Part shown: one piece after another, positions 56,950-64,000 of the stretch
How the letters are laid out: each line of letters opens with the position of its first letter
How positions within the stretch are numbered: the first letter of the stretch is position 1
From: Portunus trituberculatus
Taxonomy: Eukaryota > Arthropoda > Malacostraca > Decapoda > Portunidae
Direction: 5' to 3'
Length of the DNA: 64,000 bases
Assembly: GCF_017591435.1 (NCBI RefSeq)
Contig: NC_059301.1
Span: forward strand, 4,457,640-4,521,639
The notes under the pieces: generated by a model
Seen by the model: only the letters and a program-made list of their open reading frames with translations
The model's database searches: none
What the model was told of the DNA's origin: nothing
Translations under genes and position numbers: made by a program

Positions 56950-57190
56950 TTTATTAGATATGGTGGAATCAAAAGCTTTTCGCCTCATCAACTCCCCTCT
57001 TCTGACTGACTCTCTTCAACCTCTTCCTCACCACCGAAATGTTGTATTTCTTGCTATCTTTTACCAATATTTTTATGCTAACTGCTTTTCTGATCTTGCT
57101 AACTGCATGCCTCCCCTCCTCCTGTGGCTTCGCTGCACAAGGCTTTTTTTACTCTCACCCCTATTCTGTCCAGCACCCTAATGCAATAGA
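56950..57190 (+). mobile_element. LINE family D, very short second fragment
   Basis: Directly after the tail of the previous copy the sequence starts again at LLDMVESKAFRLINSPLLTD and ends near LANCMPPLLL. It is either a second, strongly truncated insertion into the A-tail of the first or a partial duplication. Confidence 0.75.
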
Positions 57191-57725
57191 GAGTTAAACA
57201 GAATAAAAAAGTGATGAACAAAAAAGAGAAGAGTGGTTTGCTCAAAAATGTTCATTGGCTAGACATGAAAAAGAAGACGCATGGAACAAATGAAGGAAAA
57301 ACATGAAGCAAGGTAAATAGACCAACTATATAAGGAAAAGGAACCAATATGTGAAGATAAGAAGAGACAAACATAAGTTTTATAAGAAAAATAATGTAGA
57401 CAGATGTAAAGAAGAACCAAATTTCATCTACAGGTACATGAATGATAAGTAAAAATAAATAAATAAATAAAATCAATAAACTTATAGATAATGACAAAAT
57501 TACACGGTGTAAAAAAATTTTGACTTTTTTTTGTCTTTGGTCAATTAATGTTATTTTCTATTTCCTTTCATCTAAAAAACGAAGAATATAATGCTTATTC
57601 TCTTTAAACTTTGATTTTTATAAACTGGCCAGCGATGTTTTGAAACTAGCCTATTATAATAGGCTAATATCAATTATCCCCACCAATCCAGACAGATTCT
57701 ACACTAATTTGGTGAAAAAAATTAA

Positions 57726-57851
57726 AGAACTTTCTAGATGACTTCAGAACTTTCAAAACTATTCTTTCCAAACGTTTCACGAACTTCTAGAACATTCTTG
57801 CAACGTATATGGCAGTATAAATGCAGGGAACGTATGCTCAACAGGTCAGTT
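57726..57851 (+). promoter_or_regulatory. Heat-shock-like promoter: HSE, TATA box, initiator
   Basis: TTCTAGAACATTC at 57785-57797 is a perfect three-unit heat shock element (TTCnnGAAnnTTC). Further partial units lie upstream (GAACTTTCTAGAT at 57727-57739; GAACTTTC at 57747-57754). TATAAAT is at 57816-57822. TCAGTT, an arthropod initiator, is at 57846-57851, which puts the +1 A 32 bp from the TATA start. The first ATG (57919) follows a leader of about 70 nt. A 20-bp palindrome lies upstream at 57647-57666. Confidence 0.7.
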
Positions 57852-57918
57852 CACTTCTAGCCGTTAATGTGTAAACAAGTCGATCGTCATCAGTCAATAC
57901 TATCTGCATTCATCAAGC

Positions 57919-58126
57919 ATGGCATCCAGAGGTTGTAAGCATCCAGCTGACGCATTTTGCTATGTCTGTGGCGAGTTTATCAAAACTAGAGCTAAAAAGT
58001 ACTCTCTGGAAAGATCACTGAAAATGAGCGAGGCCTACAATGCATATTTCAGAATGCCTGTCGGGGATCAGGACAAACTTTGGGCACCTCATTTCACCTG
58101 CAAACTCTGCAAAAAAACTCTGGAAG
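57919..58126 (+). pseudogene. Cys-pair protein of the CACGGTG transposon, exon 1
   Basis: ATG at 57919 opens MASRGCKHPADAFCYVCGEF, then YSLERSLKMSEAYNAYFRMP, VGDQDKLWAPHFTCKLCKKT and LEG, followed by the donor AAG|GTAAGA at 58127. Two Cys pairs (CYVC and CKLC, about 45 residues apart) suggest a zinc-binding unit. I recall similar uncharacterised predicted proteins in arthropods and other invertebrates, but I cannot name the family. The exon sits 70 nt after a strong promoter. Its phase (1) differs by one from what exon 2 needs, so a one-base change, perhaps in an A-run, has occurred since the copy was active. Confidence 0.65.
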
Positions 58127-58134
58127 GTAAGAAA

Positions 58135-58750
<616 letters not shown>

Positions 58751-59053
58751 TATATAATTTTTTATTTTAACATATCCTATTACACTGAGTTGAATGTATC
58801 TGTATTTTTATACTTATGTTTTCATTTTGCTTTTTACAAGTTGGTACAGAGGAGAAAACAAAGCTATGAGATTTGCAATCCCCCAAATTTGGAGGGAACC
58901 AACTGATCACTCAAGCAATTGCTTTTTCTGTATGGTAGACCCTTCCAAACATCGAGCAGGCAAAAATGCACCTGCTATCATATATCCTGACCTTCTGTCA
59001 TCCATTGCGCCAGTGCCACACTGTTCTGAGCTCCCTGTACCAACTCCTCTTAA

Positions 59054-59317
59054 CCCCTTCAATACGGTGACGCCTATGTAGGCGTCATGAAGCCCCAGTA
59101 GCATATACGGTGACGCCTACGTAGACGTCATATTTCTTTTCTGAGCTTTCTTCAGTTCAGTTGTCCCATATAGTGTGTTGGATACCAACTACACATGCCG
59201 TAAGCTGTCCTTGAAATCCTAGTGCTCCTCCCACCATCCTTGTCACCACCAATCACTAAAGATAAGCTACATGCGTCCTGCCTTGTGTCTAAAATTACCC
59301 AATGGCATAGACTGTTC

Positions 59318-59387
<70 letters not shown>

Positions 59388-59715
59388 CTCCCTATCTCCC
59401 TTTCCTCCTCCCCATCTCCTTCCCTCCATCCCCTCTCCTCTCGAAGATAAGTTACATGCATCCCGCCTTGTAACATTCGTGAAAACACACACACACACAC
59501 AAATACAAAACAACAAATTTTCTAATCTCTCTCTCTCTCTTTTTCCGAAGAGAGAAGCGTCCACTTTCCTCTTCGAAGGCGATATAGTGACTAAAAAATA
59601 GCAGCATAATACACAAAGACGACAAGTATGACAAGCTTGCACAAGTTTCCAGGCTCGGGGCACTACCACCCGTATATCATAAAGGCGGGCTTTTTTAACA
59701 TCCGGCGCGAAGGGG
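59054..59715. mobile_element. PiggyBac-like MITE inserted in the Cys-pair gene
   Basis: TTAA at 59050-59053 and 59716-59719 flank inverted ends: CCCCTTCAATACGG, and complemented CCCCTTCGCGCCGG. A palindromic motif TGACGCCTA..TAGGCGTCA near 59070 and its variant near 59110 lie just inside the left end. A (TC)n tract fills 59322-59384. No coding sequence. Confidence 0.8.
59322..59384 (+). repeat. (TC)n microsatellite
   Basis: A pure TC tract within the piggyBac-like MITE. Confidence 0.93.
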
Positions 59716-60602
59716 TTAAGAGAGCAGCAGTGTTTACAAAAGGAAAGTAGTTCAGAAGAACATGAAGACACTGATCCAGAGTTCAGAGATGCAACTGATG
59801 AGAGAAATCCATACCACCCCAGCCAAGAAGACATCAATGACCTGATCAGAGATCTTGGCCTCACGAAGTCAAATGGCGAACTTTTAACGTCGAGACTCAA
59901 GCAGTGGAATTTGCTAGATGAGAATGTGCACATATCAGGTCAGAGAAAGCGTCACCAGCATTTTCAAGCTTTTTCACTCGTCAAGATGAGCTTTGCTTTT
60001 GCCACAATGTGATCGGTCTGTTTGAGGCAATTGGAATTTCCCTTAACCCCAAAGAGTGGCGGTTCTTTATCGACAGCTCGTGCAGAAGCCTCAAAGCAGT
60101 GCTGCTTCATAACGGGAATATGTACCCATCTCTCCCCCTCGCTCACTCTGTCCGGCTCAAAGAGGAATACAAGAGTGTCAAGATGTTGTTAGATGCCTTG
60201 AAATATGAAGAGTACCGTTGGGAGGTTATAGGAGACTTCAAAATGGTGGCTTTCCTGATGGGTCTCTAAACCAGCTTTACCAAGTATCCTTGTTATCTTT
60301 GCCTTTGGGACAGAAGAACTACTCATTTCTAATGTGTCTATTGTCTCACTGATGTAATTCTAGAATAAATAAATGCCATTATTGCATTATATGTCGTTTT
60401 GTATCTACTTTGTTCAAGTCAAACTTCAAATTTGCCACTTTTTCCCTATGAGAATGGGTAAATTTAAAAAATGTCATTATCCTGGACACAAAAAAGCAAA
60501 ATTAGAAATGAATATAAGTATTTTTTCATGTTTTCTAGACATAAGCAAATAAGAAATAACAATTTCAACTCAAAGACAAAAGCTTTGTTACACGGTGAAT
60601 TA

Positions 60603-60861
60603 TCAATGAAACAAAAGAATTAGTAGAGGTAATAGTTTCCAACATAGAAATATAAAAACTTGGAACAAACTTCATAATTTGACTGTGTGTGCAAAAGGAA
60701 TCCATGAATTCAAGACAAAGTTGGATGCAAAATAGAACAAAGATAAGACAGCACAAGGCTAAGTGTGGCTCTTTTCCTATACATCATAACTACATTAATA
60801 CACACATCTCAAAAAGGAAATACTATAGAGCTAAAGAGGATATAAAATATGTGTGTGTATG
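60603..60861. other. Unassigned AT-rich spacer
   Basis: Immediately outside the CACGGTG transposon. Short frames only; no gene recognised. Confidence 0.4.
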
Positions 60862-60863
60862 TA

Positions 60864-60951
<88 letters not shown>
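60862..60951. repeat. (GT)n then (TA)n microsatellite
   Basis: A short GT run and about 75 bp of TA repeat. Confidence 0.93.
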
Positions 60952-60962
<11 letters not shown>

Positions 60963-61084
60963 TTTCCTCAAACTTTTTTTTTTTTTTATGTTATGGCCTA
61001 TAGCACCTGTAGGCATACTTGAAGAGTATATGTGGGAAGTACTGTTCAGCTTCCACCCGTAAGTGGTGTAGGCAATTTTATTTA

Positions 61085-61290
61085 TTGCAGTACCCATATT
61101 AGGGCCCATATCACGCCTAAGCGCATCTTTGGTGTAACCACCTAGGTATCATGGTGACATGTAGGTAACTTTAAACCACTTGACAAATGACATAGCTTCC
61201 AAGCGGTATGTGGTGGGATTCTAACCTACGCGTGGACATCTGCCCAATCCCACGCTCAACACCTTATCCACTATGCCACCGCCTGCCCTG
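61085..61290 (-). mobile_element. tRNA-derived SINE
   Basis: On the minus strand the head reads GGCGGTGGCATAGTGGATAAGG (61283-61262), with an A-box-like TGGCATAGTGG. 45-55 bp further, GGTTAGAATCCC (61227-61216) is a B-box with one change from GGTTCGANTCC. These internal RNA polymerase III promoter boxes mark a tRNA-related SINE. A true tRNA gene is unlikely, because I cannot fold a full cloverleaf around them. Confidence 0.7.
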
Positions 61291-62545
61291 TAGCTTTAAA
61301 TTCTTCCTTGTCTAAAGTTTTTTTTTAATCTATCCTCAATAGGAAGAATCTTAAACATCTGTCACTTTACAATCTTCTGTCTGATCGCCAGTACGGCTTC
61401 CGCCAAGGTCGCTCTAATGGTGATCTTCTGGCTTTCTTTACTGAGTCTTAAGTCATTCTCTTTTAGAGATTTTGGTAACACTTTTGCTGTCAAATTAAAC
61501 ATATCAAAAGTCTTTGATAAGACTCTGGCACAAAGTTTTTATTTCAAAACTGCCGTCCTACAGTTTACATCCTTCTCTTTGCAACTTTATCTCAAGTTTC
61601 CTTTTCGACTGTTCTATTGCAGCCATGGTAGATGGCCACTGTTCTTCTAAATCTGTTAACAGTGGTGTTCCTATGGGTTCTGTAGTGTCACCCACTCTCT
61701 TTCTATTATTCCTTAATGATCTTAACTGAATTTCCTGCCCTATCCCCTCCTACGCTGATGATACCACCCTACATCTTTCCACGTCCTTTCAGAAATGACC
61801 ATCCCTTCAGGAAGTTAACAGATCACGCAGGAACACCACAGAACATCTGACTTCTGATCTTTCTAAGATTTCTGATTGGAGCAGAAAAAAACTTAATAGT
61901 GTTCAATGCCTCAAAAACTCAATTCCTCCATCTACAAACTTGACACAACCTTCCAGACAACTATCCCCTCTTCTTCAATGACACTCAACTGTCTCCCTCT
62001 TTAACACTGAATATCCTCAGTCTGTCCTTTACTCATAATCATAACTGGACACTTCACATCTCATCTCTTGCTAAAACAGCTTCTATGAAGTTAGGCATTC
62101 TGAGGTGTTTCTGTCAGTTTTTCTTGCCCCTCCAACTGCTAACATGTTTGGGGGGGTTCCACTCAAACAGCTTTATTAGATAGGGTGGAATCAAAAGCTT
62201 TTCATCTCATCAACTTCCCTCCTCTAACTGACTGTCCTCAGCCTCTCTCTCACTGCCAAAATGTTGCATCTCTTGTAATCTTTTATTGCTATTTTCATGC
62301 TAACTGCTCTACTGATCTTGCTAACTGCATGCCTCCCCTCCTCCTGCAGCCTCACTGCACAAGGCTTTCTTCTTCCTCTCACCCTATTCTGTCCAACTCT
62401 CAAGAGTTAACCGGTACTCTCAATCATTCATACCTTTCTCTGGTAAACTCAGGAACTCCCTGCCTGTTGCTGTACTTCTATCTTCCTATGACTTGACTTC
62501 TTTTATGAGGAGAGTTTCAAGACATTTGTCCCAGACATTTGGCTA
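61291..62545 (+). mobile_element. LINE family D fragment
   Basis: It starts at the SSLSKVF codons of RT and includes YGFRQGRSNGDLLAF, GVPMGSVVSPTLFLLF and YADDTTL (about 61755), then LINFPPLTDCPQPLSHCQ, STDLANCMPP and the truncated C-terminus. Many shifts and stops are present. It abuts the tRNA-derived SINE at its 5' edge. Confidence 0.85.
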
Positions 62546-62684
62546 ATTCTATTCTAATCTTTAAGGAGCTCAGTAAATTAACCTAAAATAGGTCATATTT
62601 CACTTATGGTAAGTCCAATTGGCTTGAAAACTTTAGTATGTATGATGTTTGTGGGTGTACATGTAAATCATTCTATAAATTTCA

Positions 62685-63013
62685 TCAAATTTTATATGAT
62701 AGTCCAAATGTCTTGCTTATATGTTTTTTGGGGTCCAGATTTTCCTGTATGATCACTCCCAGACCTTTTTCCTCTTTAGTCTTCATTATTTGCTCTTCTC
62801 CTCATCAAATAGCTCCATACCAGTCTTCTCTTACTCTTTCCTAGTTCCATTATGTGACATTTCTTGGCATTAAACTCTCAATTTTCACTTCCTAATCCAC
62901 TCATAGATCTTGTTTATATCTTCCTGCAACAGTAGACAGTCCTCCCTGGTTTTGATAACTCTTGGCAGCTTTGCATCATCAGTGAATAAATTTATATAAC
63001 TGTTTATCCCATT
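62685..63013 (-). mobile_element. LINE family B fragment
   Basis: The sequence follows 23000-23330 of copy 2 closely (GTCTTGCTTATATGTTTTT, TTTTTCCTCTTTAGTCTTCA, CTTTGCATCATCAG), that is, the RT region just after the catalytic box. Both ends are truncated. A 21-bp minisatellite begins at the right edge. Confidence 0.8.
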
Positions 63014-63014
63014 G

Positions 63015-63102
63015 TAGGTTAGTTGATTGGATTAGTGTAGGTTAGTTGATTGGATTAGTAGGTTAGTTGATTGGATTAGTAGGTTAGTTGATTGGATTAG
63101 TG
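63015..63102 (+). repeat. Minisatellite, 21-bp unit, four copies
   Basis: The unit TAGGTTAGTTGATTGGATTAG is repeated four times. The first junction carries an extra TG. The repeat lies exactly between a minus-strand LINE B fragment and the plus-strand RT frame. Confidence 0.9.
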
Positions 63103-63107
63103 AATAG

Positions 63108-64000
63108 CTTTCTGATAGGAAACAGAGAGTAGTATTAAATGGGGCAATGTCTGAGTGGAAGGAAGTGGTTAGTGGGATACCGCAAGGATCAGTGCTAGGA
63201 CCTCTTCTTTTCTTGGTGTACATTAACGATTTAGATATAGGAATTAGTAGCAAAGTATCAAAGTTTGCAGATGATACTAAGATAGCATGTGCCGTACAGG
63301 GTGAAAAGGACAATTACAGAATACAAGACCTGGACAGGCTGATAGCATGGGCAGACAGGTGGCAGATGAAGTTTAATTCTGAAAAGTGTCAGGTTATGCA
63401 TTTAGGTAAAGACAACACAAACTTTAGCTATGAGATGGAGGGATGTTGGCTAGAGGCAGTAGAGGAAGGAAAGGATTTAGGAGTAGTGATAGACAGGACT
63501 ATGAAATTTTCAAAGCAATGTTTAGAAGCAAGAAATAGGGCAAATAGGATCCTGGGTTTTATAAATAGAAATATTAGTTATAAAAGTAAGGAAGTGGTGC
63601 GTAGCTTATATAATTCCTATGTTAGGCCCCATTTAGAGTATTGCATACAGGCCTGGTCACCCCATTATAGGCAGGATATCAACATGTTAGAAGTAGTTCA
63701 GAGAAGAGCAACTAGGATGATACCAGCATTAAAGCACCTGGAGTATAGAGATAGATTAAAGGAATTAAACATGTTTTCATTTGAGAGGAGATGTATAAGA
63801 GGGGATATGATAGAGTTATTTAAAATGTTCTCAGATACAAACTACATAGATGTGAGATCTTTCTTTACATTAGAGGAGGGAAGTAGGACTAGAAATCATG
63901 GCAGGAAGATTAGAAAGCAAGGCTGCAGGTTAGATATAAGAAAATATTTCTTTAGTCATAGGGTGGTAGACTTCTGGAATGCAATGCCAGAGAGGGTTGT
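63108..64000 (+). CDS. Non-LTR reverse transcriptase, C-terminal part, open to the window edge
   Basis: After TAG at 63105-63107 the frame is open for 297 codons and runs out of the window; the first ATG is at 63147. It reads LSDRKQRVVLNGAMSEWKEV, VSGIPQGSVLGPLLFLVYIN (63168) and the catalytic FADDTKI (63268), then WADRWQMKFNSEKCQVMHLG, DLGVVIDRTMKFSKQC, YVRPHLEYCIQAWSPHYRQD (63620), RRATRMIPALKHLEYRDRLK and HRVVDFWNAMPERV. The RT fingers and the first catalytic Asp are absent at the 5' side, so the copy is 5' truncated. It is related to, but distinct from, LINE B. No stop or shift was found, which implies a recent insertion. The enzyme would copy element RNA into DNA. Confidence 0.85.

Larger units (their letters stand above)
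58841..60330 (+). pseudogene. Cys-pair protein of the CACGGTG transposon, exon 2, interrupted
   Basis: After the acceptor TTTTTACAAG the frame reads WYRGENKAMRFAIPQIWREP, TDHSSNCFFCMVDPSKHRAG and PDLLSSIAPVPHCSELPVPT. At 59050 it is cut by a piggyBac-like MITE (59054-59715). Removing the MITE and one TTAA continues the frame with KRAAVFTKGK. After a stop and a shift come NPYHPSQEDINDLIRDLGLT, GELLTSRLKQWNLLDENVHI, then in another frame (60009-60269) LCFCHNVIGLFEAIGISLN, EWRFFIDSSCRSLKAVLLHN, WEVIGDFKMVAFLMGL, a stop, and FTKYPCYLCLWDRRT. The conserved acidic residues (IDSS, IGDF) could belong to a nuclease or transposase fold, but I cannot assign one. Only the N-terminal half of the expected protein is present; the rest is deleted. 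Confidence 0.65.

Noticed and set aside
61216..61283. tRNA gene
   Set aside because: The A- and B-box-like sequences are present, but I see no full cloverleaf and the B-box deviates. A tRNA-derived SINE explains it better.
63015..63102. Telomere-like repeat
   Set aside because: The unit contains TTAG and GGTTAG but is a fixed 21-bp minisatellite, not the arthropod (TTAGG)n repeat.

Overview
The window looks like repeat-dense nuclear DNA of an arthropod, most likely a decapod crustacean. The evidence is long (AT)n, (GA)n and (GT)n microsatellites, non-LTR retrotransposon families of a kind I associate with decapods, Tigger/pogo, Tc1 and piggyBac DNA transposons, and canonical GT-AG introns. 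No prokaryotic gene organisation is visible. Clade names are recognised by eye and were not searched.

Layout. 1-5510: a decayed minus-strand gypsy LTR element with a LINE fragment inserted in its gag. 5719-11497: a Tc1-like transposon with an intron-containing transposase; a non-LTR element (LINE family A) sits inside an intron, between (GA)n tracts. 11590-15690: a second, plus-strand gypsy remnant. 16548-25990: a Tigger-like MITE, two head-to-tail minus-strand LINEs (family B, one carrying a Tigger element) and an RTE-like fragment. 26116-39703: a nest of Tigger-like elements with at least nine ITR variants, many abutting (TA)n tracts, plus foldback elements, a Penelope-like hammerhead-ribozyme motif and a piggyBac-like MITE. 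40082-42296: a nearly open LINE (family D).

The only host gene I can support is on the minus strand: the last two coding exons of an HPDL-like (4-hydroxyphenylpyruvate dioxygenase-like) gene at 55457-55587 and 44711-44897. They join in frame across a 10.6 kb intron. Most of that intron is two transposons: a Tigger with another Tigger inside it, and a piggyBac-like element carrying a nearly full-length LINE A.

57503-60597 is a DNA transposon with CACGGTG-type inverted termini and a perfect 5-bp AATTA target duplication. It has a heat-shock-like promoter (HSE, TATA box, initiator) and encodes a protein with Cys-pair domains that I cannot assign. A piggyBac-like MITE flanked by TTAA disrupts its coding exon. 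I regard it as the best candidate for a poorly described system. 61085-64000 holds a tRNA-derived SINE, LINE fragments and a reverse-transcriptase frame that stays open to the window edge.

Almost all transposon genes carry frameshifts or stops. The window is mainly a record of successive nested insertions.
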